DNA of 29,712 nt from a virus, in the IMG/VR virus record IMGVR_UViG_3300048999_000087, positions 1-29,712 of that record; one strand, given 5' to 3'. This document shows positions 6,434 through 15,233 of this stretch, in pieces. The position numbers and the translations under genes are program-made. The first letter of the stretch is position 1. Every line of letters begins with the position of its first letter. The notes beneath the pieces are model-generated. The model worked only from the letters and a program-made list of their open reading frames with translations, was not told the DNA's origin and did no database searches.

Positions 6434-9400
6434 GTGCCGGCGAACGCTGGTCAGCTGTGGGTCGAGATCATCCCGACGATCCGCGGCTTCGCCGAAGAAA
6501 TCCTGCGGCTGACCTCGGATGACATGCTCAACGCCGGCCGCGAGTTGGGCGCCGAGCTGGGCAGCGGCCTGGTCGCCGAGGCCACCACCGCCAGCGGCGA
6601 GGCCGCCCGCGCGATCAGCTCGGATATCGCGACCTCGACCGAGGCCGGCGCCCGGACAGCCGGCGAAGAGCTGCGCTCAACCCTGGCCACGGCCGGCCGC
6701 GAGGCCGGCGCCGAGGCCGGCGCGGCGATCGACGCCGGGATCTCCGGCGGGTCCGAGCGCGCCAACCTGGCACTGCGCGAGGTAGTGACCACCGCCGGCG
6801 CGACCGGGTCGGCAGCCCTGGAGACCGGCGAGCGATGGTCCTATGCCGGCGGGCGAATGGGCGGCGCGATCCGCGAGGCCAGCTCCGCCGTCGACGCGCT
6901 GGGGCCCGCGATGCGCGGTGTGGCCGCTGAATCCGAGTCGGTGTGGTCCCGGGTCGGCGGCGCGCTGCGCACCGGCGCGCTGGCGCCGATCACGTCGCTG
7001 CGAGACACCGCGCAGCAGTACGGGCTCACCGCCGGCACCGCGTTCACCCTGGCCGGCGTCGCCGCGGCCGGCATGGGGATCCGGTTCGACGCCGCCGAGG
7101 AACAGTCCCGCATCGCCTTTACCACCATGCTGCACAGCAGCCAGGCCGCGGGCGAGATGATCGACCACCTCAACCAGCTCGCGGCCACGACGCCGTTCGA
7201 GCTGGGCCAGGTCACCACAGCGGCACAGCGACTGCTGGCCTTCGGCTTCCAAGCCCAGGACGTCGTCCCCGTGCTGACCTCGATCGGCGACGCCGTGTCC
7301 GGCCTGGGCGGTGACGCGCAGATGCTGGATCGCGTCACCGAGGCGATCGGGCAGATGTCGGCCAAGGGCCGCGTGCAGTCCGACGAAATCCTGCAGCTCA
7401 CCGAGGCCGGGATCCCCGCTCTGCGGATCCTGGCCAACCAGATGCACGTCACGACGGGCGAGCTGTCGGACATGATCCAGAAGGGGCTGGTGCCGTCCAG
7501 TCAGGCGATCCCGCAGCTGCTGTCCGGGATCGAGCAGGGCACGACCGGCGCGGCCGGCGCCACCCAGGCATTCGCCGGCATGATGTCCGCGCAATCCCAG
7601 TCGCTGACCGGGATGTGGTCGAACTTCATCGACAACACCAACCGTGCCCTCGGTCGGCTGTTCGAGCCCGCCATGCCGGCGATCAAAGCCACGCTCGGCG
7701 GGCTGACGACCGTGCTCGGCGACCTGCCCGGGCTGATCACGCGGCTGGGCCAGTCCGCGGCAATCCATGTCCTCGCCGACACCTTCCGCGACCTGGGCCG
7801 GTTCGCGGGCGAGCTGATCCCGGTGCTGGCCAACGTCTGGTCCGCGATCCAGCCGGTCGCGGCCGCGTTCGGCGGCGCGCTGCTCGGCGGGCTGCGCGAG
7901 GCCGCCCGGTTGCTCGCCGACGTCGTCGGTCCCGCCCTGGTCGCGGTCTCGGGCTGGCTGCGGCCCCTGATGCCCGTCGTCGTCGGCATCGGCGCCGCGT
8001 TCGCGGCCTGGGCCGCGCTCGACGCAACGATCGGCGTGCTGGCCAAGGCATTCGTCCTGGTCCGCGACGCGATCATGGGCGTGCGGATCGCGTTCGCCGC
8101 GCTGTCGATCGCGTTCGAGACGAACCCACTCGGGATCATCCTGTTGGCGCTGACCGCCGTCGTCGTCGGGGTGATCTACGCCTGGCAGCACTTCCAAGGC
8201 TTTCGTGACGTCGTGCTCGGCACCTGGCACGCGATCGAGACCGCCGGCCGCGCCGTGTGGGACTGGCTGCAGGGCGCGTTTGCCTGGCTGGGCAACGTGG
8301 CGGCGACGGTGGGTCATGCGCTGGCCATCGGGCTGCAAGGCGTCGTGATCGCGTTCCATGCGGTCGGTGACGCCGCAGTGTGGGTCTGGCGCACGATCCT
8401 GGAGCCCGCCTTCCGCGGCATCGCCCTGGCCGCCGAGATCGCGTTCCTGGTCATATCGACGGCGCTGATCGCGCCGCTGGTTTTCGCGTTCCGCGAGCTG
8501 GTCGCCCCGGTAGCGCTGTGGCTGTGGCACACCGTGATCGAGCCCGTCGCGGGCGGGATCGCCGCGGCGTTCCGGTGGCTCTACGACAACGGCATCCGCC
8601 CGGTCATCGACTTCATCCGGTTCGAGATCAACGGGTGGGCGGCGATCCTGACCTGGCTGTGGCACACCGTGATCGAGCCCGTCGCGGGCGGGATCGCCGC
8701 GGCGTTCCGGTGGCTGTGGGATACGGCGATCTCGATCGTTGGCACGTTCATCCGCCGCGAGATCGACGGGTGGGCGGCGATCTTCCGTTGGCTCAACGAC
8801 AGCGTCGTGCAGCCGGTCTGGCACGCGATCTCCACGGCGTTCCACTGGCTGTGGGACACCGCCGTATCCGTGGTCGGCGGCTTCATTCGCCGCGAGATCG
8901 ACGGGTGGGCCGTGATCTTCCACTGGTTGCACGACAACGCCGTTCGGCCCGTGATGGACGCGATCGGCGCGGTGATCCGATGGACGCATGACAACGTGAT
9001 AGCGCCGGTGCTCGCGGCCGGCGGCGAGGCCGTGCACGGCCTGGGTGCCGCGTTCGACGCGACTGCCGAGTGGATCGGCCGCGCCTGGGATCGGGTCAAG
9101 GCCGCCGCAGCCGTACCGGTCAACTTTGTGATCACCGACGTGTATGACAACGGGATCCGCGCAACGTGGAATTGGATTGCCGACCACGTCGGGCTGCACG
9201 ACCTCGATCTGCCCTATGTCGCCCCAGTGCGATTCGCCGGTGGCGGCCTGGTGCCCGGCCTTGATCGCGGCGTCGATGAGGTGCCGGCCCTCCTGCGTCC
9301 CGGCGAGATCGTGCTCTCCCCGGAGCAGATCGCCGGCCTCGGCGGCCCCCAGGCCGTGCTGTCCGCGGTGGGGCCCATGGGGCCCGGCGAGCTGCTCGAC

Positions 9401-10240
9401 GGTGTGGTGCACGCACAACTCGGCGCCTGGATCCAGTCCAACGTCCTGGCGCCGCTCGGGTCGGCCGCGGACACCGCCTGGTCGACGGTGACCAACGTCG
9501 CCGGCACCGTGGTCGATTTCGTGCGCGACCCGGTCGGCTCGGCACAGCGGCTGCTGTCCGCGATCGTCAACGACGGCGCCGGATTCCTGGCCGGCGCGGG
9601 CGATATGGGCCGGCTGGCGCTGGGTGTGCCCGGCGGTGAGATCCGCCTGCTGGTCGACCACTTGCGCGACTGGTGGTCCCGCATGGCCGCCACCGGCGGC
9701 GCCGCGCCACCCGGGCAGGTCTCGGACTGGATCGCGGCCGCGCTGTCCATCCTCGGCTTCCCGCAGTCGTATGCGGCCGGGCTCTACCAGCAGGCAATGA
9801 CCGAGTCCAGCGGCAACCCGCGGGCCGTGCAGGGCATCGTCGATATCAACTCTGGTGGAAACGAGGCGTTGGGGCTGATGCAGGTCATCCCGCCGACGTT
9901 TCGGGCCTACGCCCTGCCCGGGCACACCAACCCGTTCGACCCGATCGACTCGGTGATCGCCGCCAGCCGGTACGCGATGGCCAACTACGGCCCGTCGTGG
10001 TTCGCGCCGGGCCCGTGGCACAGCCACGGATACGACACCGGCGGCCTGATGCCGCCCGGGCTGTCCCTGTCCTACAACGGCACCGGTAGCCCCGAGCCCG
10101 TGCTGAGCCCCGGGCAGTGGGACGCGCTGACCTCCGGCGCCGCCGGGCCCTCTGTCGAGATCCACGTCTCCGGCGAGGGCATGAACCCAACACAGGTCGC
10201 GGCCGAAGTCGAGCGTCGGCTGCTGTTCGCCCTGAGGTGA
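6434..10240 (+). CDS. Tape measure protein with C-terminal lytic transglycosylase domain
   Basis: GTG at 6434, right after the chaperone stop and preceded by AGGGGCGG, opens a 1268-residue protein, the longest gene of the tail module. Residues about 230-380 match the tape-measure N-terminal domain pattern (AATTPFELGQVTTAAQRLLAFG, LTEAGIPALRILANQM). The middle holds hydrophobic helices (about 515-600). Residues about 694-860 carry Trp-rich 45-residue repeats. Residues about 1096-1200 form an SLT-type lytic transglycosylase: the likely catalytic Glu1124 in AMTESSGNP, GLMQVIPPTF from residue 1147, and a later AASRYAMANYG. It sets tail length and probably helps open peptidoglycan during DNA entry. 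The large open frame on the opposite strand is a base-composition shadow. Confidence 0.93.
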   Translation: MPANAGQLWVEIIPTIRGFAEEILRLTSDDMLNAGRELGAELGSGLVAEATTASGEAARAISSDIATSTEAGARTAGEELRSTLATAGREAGAEAGAAIDAGISGGSERANLALREVVTTAGATGSAALETGERWSYAGGRMGGAIREASSAVDALGPAMRGVAAESESVWSRVGGALRTGALAPITSLRDTAQQYGLTAGTAFTLAGVAAAGMGIRFDAAEEQSRIAFTTMLHSSQAAGEMIDHLNQLAATTPFELGQVTTAAQRLLAFGFQAQDVVPVLTSIGDAVSGLGGDAQMLDRVTEAIGQMSAKGRVQSDEILQLTEAGIPALRILANQMHVTTGELSDMIQKGLVPSSQAIPQLLSGIEQGTTGAAGATQAFAGMMSAQSQSLTGMWSNFIDNTNRALGRLFEPAMPAIKATLGGLTTVLGDLPGLITRLGQSAAIHVLADTFRDLGRFAGELIPVLANVWSAIQPVAAAFGGALLGGLREAARLLADVVGPALVAVSGWLRPLMPVVVGIGAAFAAWAALDATIGVLAKAFVLVRDAIMGVRIAFAALSIAFETNPLGIILLALTAVVVGVIYAWQHFQGFRDVVLGTWHAIETAGRAVWDWLQGAFAWLGNVAATVGHALAIGLQGVVIAFHAVGDAAVWVWRTILEPAFRGIALAAEIAFLVISTALIAPLVFAFRELVAPVALWLWHTVIEPVAGGIAAAFRWLYDNGIRPVIDFIRFEINGWAAILTWLWHTVIEPVAGGIAAAFRWLWDTAISIVGTFIRREIDGWAAIFRWLNDSVVQPVWHAISTAFHWLWDTAVSVVGGFIRREIDGWAVIFHWLHDNAVRPVMDAIGAVIRWTHDNVIAPVLAAGGEAVHGLGAAFDATAEWIGRAWDRVKAAAAVPVNFVITDVYDNGIRATWNWIADHVGLHDLDLPYVAPVRFAGGGLVPGLDRGVDEVPALLRPGEIVLSPEQIAGLGGPQAVLSAVGPMGPGELLDGVVHAQLGAWIQSNVLAPLGSAADTAWSTVTNVAGTVVDFVRDPVGSAQRLLSAIVNDGAGFLAGAGDMGRLALGVPGGEIRLLVDHLRDWWSRMAATGGAAPPGQVSDWIAAALSILGFPQSYAAGLYQQAMTESSGNPRAVQGIVDINSGGNEALGLMQVIPPTFRAYALPGHTNPFDPIDSVIAASRYAMANYGPSWFAPGPWHSHGYDTGGLMPPGLSLSYNGTGSPEPVLSPGQWDALTSGAAGPSVEIHVSGEGMNPTQVAAEVERRLLFALR
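8519..8715 (+). repeat. Tandem 135-bp repeat units inside the tape measure gene
   Basis: A 62-bp segment at 8519-8580 recurs without change at 8654-8715, an offset of 135 bp (45 codons). Diverged units at the same period continue to about 9000; for example, the FIRREIDGWA coding stretch appears at 8747 and 8882, again 135 apart. The repeat unit carries a WLWHTVIEPV...FRWL core. The perfect copy suggests a recent duplication or gene conversion. Confidence 0.9.
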
Positions 10241-10244
10241 CCCG

Positions 10245-11117
10245 GTGATCACGCTCGACGCGTTCGCGCTCGACGGCTACGACGACGGCACTGTGTCGCT
10301 GACCGTCGCAGAGATCAACTGGTACGACAGCCCCAAGCCGAGGACGTCCTACACGCCGCGCCCGTTCGCCGCCGGGTCCTACTACGCCCCGGCCTGGCAG
10401 GACGCGCGCACCATCGCCATCACCGGGCGACTGTCGGCGACCACCGATGAGGCATTCGCCGCGACCAAACGGCAGCTGGCCGCGCTGTGCCTGGATCCGG
10501 GCGCACTACGCGAGCTGACCGTGACCGACGCGCTGGGCACGCTGTTCTGCCTGGTCCAGCGATCATCCGAGGTGCAATTCAAAGCCCAAGGGGCACGCGC
10601 CGCCGACTTCTCCCTGAGCCTGACCGCGCCCGATCCGCGGCTGCTCTCGGTCGACCTGCAGTCAGTCTCGACGCCGATGGCCCAGTCCGGGCCGGGCGGC
10701 GTCGCTTGGAACGGCCCGGCCGGCGTCACCGGTGTGCGCTGGAACGGGCCAGCGACACCGGCGACCGGCATCGCCTGGGGGACGCCGACCGCGACCGGGA
10801 TCGTGATGCTGGACAACACGGCCGGCACCGCCCCGGCCGACGTCATCGTGACCATCACCGGTCCCGTTCAGCGGCCGGCGCTGCAGGCCGGTGACGGCTG
10901 GATCATCTACGGCGGCGACCTCGCCGCATCCGACGTGCTCACGATCAACACGGGCACCGGTGCGGTCACGCTCAACGGTGCCGGCCGCCGGGCCTACCTG
11001 CTCGCCGCTGACTGGTTCGCCGTGCCGCCCGGCCAGACGCTGGCGCTGCGATTCGTCGGCGCCGTCCAGTCCGCATCCGCCGCACTCACCGCCAGCTGGC
11101 GCACCAGCTACGCATAG
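10245..11117 (+). CDS. Distal tail protein (Dit-like minor tail protein)
   Basis: GTG at 10245, four bases after the tape measure stop, with GAGG just upstream inside the previous gene. The 290-residue protein has an N-terminal domain of about 130 residues with the pattern of phage distal tail proteins (WQDARTIAITGRLSA, a helix ATKRQLAALCLDPGALRELTVTDALGTLFC, then FSLSLTAPDPRLLS). A beta-rich C-terminal domain follows (VIVTITGPVQRPALQAG, GWIIYGGD, TINTGTGAVTLNG). Such proteins form the hexameric hub at the tail end that joins the tube to tip and fibres. The gene order tape measure then Dit is standard. Confidence 0.78.
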   Translation: MITLDAFALDGYDDGTVSLTVAEINWYDSPKPRTSYTPRPFAAGSYYAPAWQDARTIAITGRLSATTDEAFAATKRQLAALCLDPGALRELTVTDALGTLFCLVQRSSEVQFKAQGARAADFSLSLTAPDPRLLSVDLQSVSTPMAQSGPGGVAWNGPAGVTGVRWNGPATPATGIAWGTPTATGIVMLDNTAGTAPADVIVTITGPVQRPALQAGDGWIIYGGDLAASDVLTINTGTGAVTLNGAGRRAYLLAADWFAVPPGQTLALRFVGAVQSASAALTASWRTSYA

Positions 11118-11126
11118 GGAGCACCG

Positions 11127-12233
11127 TTGGCCGTCGCCCTCGCCGATGCCGTCCCGCTGACCGCGGCGGACGGTGTCACCGGTCAGAATTCCGGCCGCGA
11201 CATCCGCAAGTTCCTGGCCAGCCTGCTACTGCCCGACGTCAAGTCGGCAAACCCGCTCGCGGCCCGCAACGGCGTCCTGCCGCACCAGTGGGATAGCAGC
11301 GGGTGCACGTCGCTGCGGGTCCAGCAGCAGACCACAGCGGCGATGGCCGTCGACGTGCTGGCCGGGCCGTACGTGTGTGAGCGCTCGGGCCAGGGCCCGT
11401 ATCTCGGGTGGTCCGAGTCGACGGTGACGGTCAACCCGGCCGCGGCGAACGCGACGAATCCACGCATCGACGTGGTGTTTGCCGTCGTCTATGACCAGGC
11501 GTCGATCAGCAACGACCCGGCGCACGGCGCCATGGTCGACATTCTCACCGGCACGCCGGCCGCGTCGCCGAACGCGCCGACCAACCTGCCCGATGGTGCC
11601 GTTGCCCTGGCACAGGTCCGGGTGCGCGCCGGGACCACCTCGATCGTCGCGTCAGACATCACCGACGTGCGTCCGAGTACGGCACTGACCGGCGGCGTGC
11701 GGCATATGCTGCCCGGCGACGCCCTGGCCTCGCCCGGGCGCATCGACGGCGAGCTGCGCTATCGCACCGCCGTGGCCCCGTATCCGGCGCTGGTCGACTA
11801 CTGGGACAGCTCGCAAAGCCTCTGGCGCGGCACCCAAGGCGCGGTATTCACCGGAGCGTGGCCGGGCACACCGGACAGCAATAGCAACGTCGCGGGCACG
11901 GTCAGTGGCGCGGGAAACACGCTGATCAGCGTCAACGTGCCCGACCCGGGATTTCCGTACCGGCTGTGGGCGAGCACGCTGTTCAAGATCACCAGCATTG
12001 TCAGTCCGACGACGATCAACTACTACGCCTCGGTCAACAACGGCCCGTTCGCGGGGGCGATCGCGACCGCCGGTGCCGGCGGTGACAACCGCTGCGCGGT
12101 GATGCCGATCGGCTCCACTGTCTTCACCGGCGCATCGACGGTGCGGCTGAAAGTCGACGTCCTCGGCGGGGGCTCGGTCGGCTGGGCCGCGGACACCCGC
12201 AATCCCCTGACTGTCGGCCTGACGCCCGCCTGA
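11127..12233 (+). CDS. Minor tail / baseplate protein
   Basis: The likely start is TTG at 11127, preceded by TAGGGAG; no ATG or GTG with a ribosome site fits. The 368-residue protein begins with AVALADAVPLTAADGVTGQNSGRDIRKFL. Its middle, VQQQTTAAMAVDVLAGPYVCERSGQGPYLGW...NPRIDVVFAVVYDQ, is the pattern of actinophage upper baseplate or tip proteins. ALAQVRVRAGTTSIVASDITDVRP, also typical, follows. The C-terminal 120 residues are beta-rich and Gly/Ser/Asn-rich, suitable for a tip or receptor domain. It is close to the distal tail gene and probably part of the same tail-tip complex. Precise role unknown. Confidence 0.72.
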   Translation: MAVALADAVPLTAADGVTGQNSGRDIRKFLASLLLPDVKSANPLAARNGVLPHQWDSSGCTSLRVQQQTTAAMAVDVLAGPYVCERSGQGPYLGWSESTVTVNPAAANATNPRIDVVFAVVYDQASISNDPAHGAMVDILTGTPAASPNAPTNLPDGAVALAQVRVRAGTTSIVASDITDVRPSTALTGGVRHMLPGDALASPGRIDGELRYRTAVAPYPALVDYWDSSQSLWRGTQGAVFTGAWPGTPDSNSNVAGTVSGAGNTLISVNVPDPGFPYRLWASTLFKITSIVSPTTINYYASVNNGPFAGAIATAGAGGDNRCAVMPIGSTVFTGASTVRLKVDVLGGGSVGWAADTRNPLTVGLTPA

Positions 12234-12243
12234 GGAGAACGAC

Positions 12244-12582
12244 GTGGCTTTCACCGTCGCCGTCCGCAACGCCGCGCTGGACAACGTCGGCGCACAGGGA
12301 TCGTGGGTGTCGCTGCATACCGCCGACCCGGGCACCACCGGCGCGAGCGAGGTCACCGGCGGGTCGTATGCCCGCGTGCAGACCACCTGGTCGGCCGCCG
12401 CCAACGGCAGCAAAGCCGGATCACAGGTCACGATCAACGTGCCGTCCGGGGTGACCGTCGCCTACTTCGGCGTGTGGTCGGCGTCCGCGGCCGGCACGTT
12501 CTGCTTCGGCGGCTCCCTGGCCGCGAGTCAGGCTTTCTCGTCCGCCGGCACATACCAGCTCACGGTGACCATCACCGACTAG
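12244..12582 (+). CDS. Small tail fibre-like structural protein
   Basis: GTG at 12244 follows TGAGGAGAAC. The 112-residue protein starts AFTVAVRNAALDNVGAQGSWVSLHTADPGTTGASEVTGGSYARVQTTW. This is the hallmark opening of a short fibre-like family widespread in mycobacteriophages and other actinophages (S-LHTADPG followed by E-TGG-YAR). The remainder is beta-rich (VTVAYFGVWSASAAGTFCFGG...TYQLTVTITD). The role in virions is structural at the tail tip; receptor binding is possible. Its placement between tip proteins agrees. Confidence 0.75.
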   Translation: MAFTVAVRNAALDNVGAQGSWVSLHTADPGTTGASEVTGGSYARVQTTWSAAANGSKAGSQVTINVPSGVTVAYFGVWSASAAGTFCFGGSLAASQAFSSAGTYQLTVTITD

Positions 12583-12586
12583 CGCC

Positions 12587-14044
12587 GTGGCACCCACGTT
12601 CGTCGCGCGCTATGAGAGCGCCTGGAACACGGCGACCTCACCCAAGACGCTCAGTGTCACGGTGGCCGCCGGTGACGTCCTGGTCATCTACGGAATCACC
12701 CAGGACGCCGGCACCACCCTGGCCACGCCGACCGGTGGCGGCCTGACCTACACACAGCGCCAGGTCGTCAGCGCCGCGAGCTACTGCTGGGTTTCGATCT
12801 GGACGGCCAGCGCAGCCTCTGCGCAGACCTTCACCCTCAGCGTGACCGCGGCCGGCAACGGCCTGGATTACGGCGTCTCCTGCTTGCGGTTCTCCGGCGT
12901 GGCCGCGGTCGGCGCCTCGGCGCAAGCGCACGCGGCCGGCGCGGGCTCGGTCGGGCTGACCACCACCGGTGCCGGTAGCGCGATCGTCGCCGCGATCGGC
13001 GACTGGAATGCACTGTCCAACGCCGGCACCTGGCTGGCGATCGACGGCGTCGCCGCCACGCAGCAGACCGGCCTCAACGTCTCCGGCGCCTACACCGTGT
13101 GGGGCGCCTACTGGTCCGGCCTCGGCGCCGCCGGGGCGAAAACCGCCGGGCTGAGCGCGCCGAGTGGGCAGAAATACTCCATCGCTGCCGTCGAGCTGAC
13201 CGCCAGCGCGGGCCCGGCCTACTCCGGCACCGGCAGCGCCGCGCTGACGCTCGGATCGGCCAGCGCCGGCACCCCGCGCCCGGCCGGCACCGCCGCGGCC
13301 GCACTGGGCCTCTCGGCGCCCACAGCGGCCGGCACGCCGCGCGTGACCGGCACGGGCTCCATCCCGCTGCCGCTGGCCGCGGCGGTGACCGGATCACCCA
13401 CCCTCGCCGGCGCCGGCACGGCTGCACTGACGCTGGCCACCGCGGCGGCCACACTGCCGCCCTACGTCGTGGCGCCACCCTCGCCGGCCCTGGCCGGCCG
13501 GACCGGCAGCGCCCGGATCGGCCCGCCGTTTCGGCTGCTACTCGCCGAAACCGTCTCGGGTCAGGTGGTCGCCGACCTGCCGATCGCGGCGCCGCCGAGC
13601 TGGTCGCGGCAGATCAACGGATCCGGGTCGCTGTCGGCAACGGTGGCGCTGGCGCCGCGACTGGACGACGACACCCTGCAGATGCTCCGCGAGCCCTGGC
13701 GCTGGACGCTCGCCTATGCCTACGGCTCGATCATCCTGCAGGCCGGCATGGTCGCGCAGGTCAGCGTCGACGACAGCCAGCAGCCACCGACCGCGGCGAT
13801 CACCACCACGACGCTGTGGGACTACCTCGACAAAAAGGCCCTGGCGATCTACGAGCAGCGCTCGGGCGGGGCCAGCGTGGCCACCGGTGACATCGTGTTC
13901 GGCCCGGCCAGCACCGACCCGGGCAACACGGCGCTGTCCTGGGCCTCGGTCGCCGCCCGGCTGGTCTGGATCTGGTCCTACTACACCGCCGGGGCCTACG
14001 CACCGCCGATCTCGCCTCACTGGGTCAGCGCCTCGCGGACCTGA
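12587..14044 (+). CDS. Minor tail protein, N-terminal part of a frameshifted gene
   Basis: GTG at 12587, four bases after the previous stop, gives 485 residues. Residues 1-205 are a beta-sandwich domain resembling adhesin or carbohydrate-binding folds (FVARYESAWNTATSPKTLSV, ALSNAGTWLAID). Residues about 214-290 are a low-complexity linker of roughly 20-residue repeats beginning GTGSAALTL. From about 305 a typical actinophage tail-tip domain starts (FRLLLAETVSGQVVADLP...GSGSLSATVAL...WRWTLAYAYGS). It breaks off at 14044 with an unlikely tail after YYTAG. The expected continuation is in the next frame back (13996-14661), so the gene appears split by a one-base loss. Confidence 0.75.
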   Translation: MAPTFVARYESAWNTATSPKTLSVTVAAGDVLVIYGITQDAGTTLATPTGGGLTYTQRQVVSAASYCWVSIWTASAASAQTFTLSVTAAGNGLDYGVSCLRFSGVAAVGASAQAHAAGAGSVGLTTTGAGSAIVAAIGDWNALSNAGTWLAIDGVAATQQTGLNVSGAYTVWGAYWSGLGAAGAKTAGLSAPSGQKYSIAAVELTASAGPAYSGTGSAALTLGSASAGTPRPAGTAAAALGLSAPTAAGTPRVTGTGSIPLPLAAAVTGSPTLAGAGTAALTLATAAATLPPYVVAPPSPALAGRTGSARIGPPFRLLLAETVSGQVVADLPIAAPPSWSRQINGSGSLSATVALAPRLDDDTLQMLREPWRWTLAYAYGSIILQAGMVAQVSVDDSQQPPTAAITTTTLWDYLDKKALAIYEQRSGGASVATGDIVFGPASTDPGNTALSWASVAARLVWIWSYYTAGAYAPPISPHWVSASRT

Positions 14045-14661
14045 CCAAGCTCGCCGAGCGGGTCGAGATCGAGTTCAGCCCGGAGTGGGCCGACGACGCG
14101 CACGCCTACCTGCGCTGGCGGATGCGCGCCGTAGACGGCCGGCTCGGGCAGCTGGGCTACCCGCACGCCTGGGACTACGGCCAGGCGTGCACGGCGTTGA
14201 CCGCCACCGTCGACGGCACGGGCATGACATTCGACGTGTTCGCCAAGGGCCAAGACAGCCGCAGCACCAGCGGCGGCGCGCTGGCCTGGTCCAGCGCCTA
14301 TGACGAGACCTACCCGGCCGCCGGCTGGCCCTGGCTGCAGACCGCCGACACGTCGCATTCCAGCGAAACCAGCGTCGACGTGCTGCACGGCTACGCACTC
14401 GGCGAGCTGGACACCAACACGACACCCCGGTTCGGCGGGGCGGCCACCGTCCGCATGGACGGCCGCAGCATCACCGGCGCGGCCACCGGCAGCCCGCCGG
14501 TCGAGGCCGTGCAGGTCGGCGACACCGCCGTGATCCATGTCGCCGGGCACCCGTACCTGACACCCGGGCAATACGCCGTGCGGCTGCTAACCGTCGCCAA
14601 CGGAGCCGACCAGTGGTCCGCGGTCGGCACCGTGCAGATGATCGGACCCGTCACCGCATGA
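13996..14661 (+). CDS. Minor tail protein, C-terminal part in the -1 frame
   Basis: This frame is open well before 13996 and continues to the TGA at 14659. It encodes LRTADLASLGQRLADLTKLAERVEIEFSPEW, then HAWDYGQACTALTATVDGTGMTFDVFAKGQD, a sequence that reads as the natural extension of the tip domain broken at 14044. No ATG or GTG start lies between 13981 and the ATG at 14122, which is inside the conserved part and has no ribosome site. Adding one G to the GGGG at 13991-13994 would join YYTAG to GLRTADLASLG. If there is no error in the sequence, this part is untranslated or needs a recoding event. The stop overlaps the next start (ATGA). Confidence 0.68.
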   Translation, partial: LRTADLASLGQRLADLTKLAERVEIEFSPEWADDAHAYLRWRMRAVDGRLGQLGYPHAWDYGQACTALTATVDGTGMTFDVFAKGQDSRSTSGGALAWSSAYDETYPAAGWPWLQTADTSHSSETSVDVLHGYALGELDTNTTPRFGGAATVRMDGRSITGAATGSPPVEAVQVGDTAVIHVAGHPYLTPGQYAVRLLTVANGADQWSAVGTVQMIGPVTA

Positions 14662-15233
14662 CCTACCCGGACATCCCGGCCGGGCGGGCCCAGGTCCCAC
14701 CGAGCCCGCGGGACGAGATCGCCGCGCTGCGGGCCCGCGTCGATGAGCTGACCCGCGCCGGGCCGCCACCGGTGCCAGCCACCCCCGTGTGCCGCGTGAA
14801 GGCACTCGACGACGTGCCGCTACCGGCCAGCACCGACAACTTCGCCGGCACGCACTGGCAGATCGGCGAGGACCCGGACGGGCTCGCCACCATCGCGACC
14901 GCCAGCGGCACCCAGTCCACGATCACCATCGCCGCGACCGGCCGCTACCTCCTGCAGGTCCGGGCCGTGGTCACTGCGCTGGCCGCCGGGGCCACGTGCG
15001 CGGCGTTTGTCACCCGCGGCGCGGCCACCGCCGGGTCCTCCGTGCTGCGGGACAACCGCAACGTCGCCAACGCCGGAGGTGACGGCACGATCGTGGCCAG
15101 CTCGCGCGGCGTCGTCCTGGCCGCGGGCGACGTCCTGTACTGGGGCAGCTGGGCCTCGGCGGCCTACACCCTCTCGGCCGTCACGCTCGGCGTGCCCAGC
15201 GAGGTCGCCCTGTACTGGCTGGGCACCCGCTGA
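14658..15233 (+). CDS. Tail fibre / receptor-binding candidate with C1q-like beta domain
   Basis: ATG at 14658 overlaps the preceding stop. The 191-residue protein has an N-terminal helix with heptad-like spacing (PRDEIAALRARVDELTRA), a Pro-rich hinge, and a beta domain from about residue 55. There TSTITIAATGRYLLQVRAVV-like strands, AFVTRG and a closing VALYWLGTR resemble the jelly-roll (C1q/TNF-like) heads found on many phage fibres. A short trimeric coiled coil followed by a compact head is a common receptor-binding layout. Assignment is structural inference; the position between tip proteins and lysis genes supports it. Confidence 0.6.
   Translation: MTYPDIPAGRAQVPPSPRDEIAALRARVDELTRAGPPPVPATPVCRVKALDDVPLPASTDNFAGTHWQIGEDPDGLATIATASGTQSTITIAATGRYLLQVRAVVTALAAGATCAAFVTRGAATAGSSVLRDNRNVANAGGDGTIVASSRGVVLAAGDVLYWGSWASAAYTLSAVTLGVPSEVALYWLGTR

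Noticed and set aside
6677-10252. 1191-residue open frame on the minus strand across the tape measure gene
   Set aside because: It mirrors a well-supported gene with clear domains. Its sequence is Arg/Gly/His/Asp-rich without recognisable folds, as expected when GC-rich codons are read backwards.
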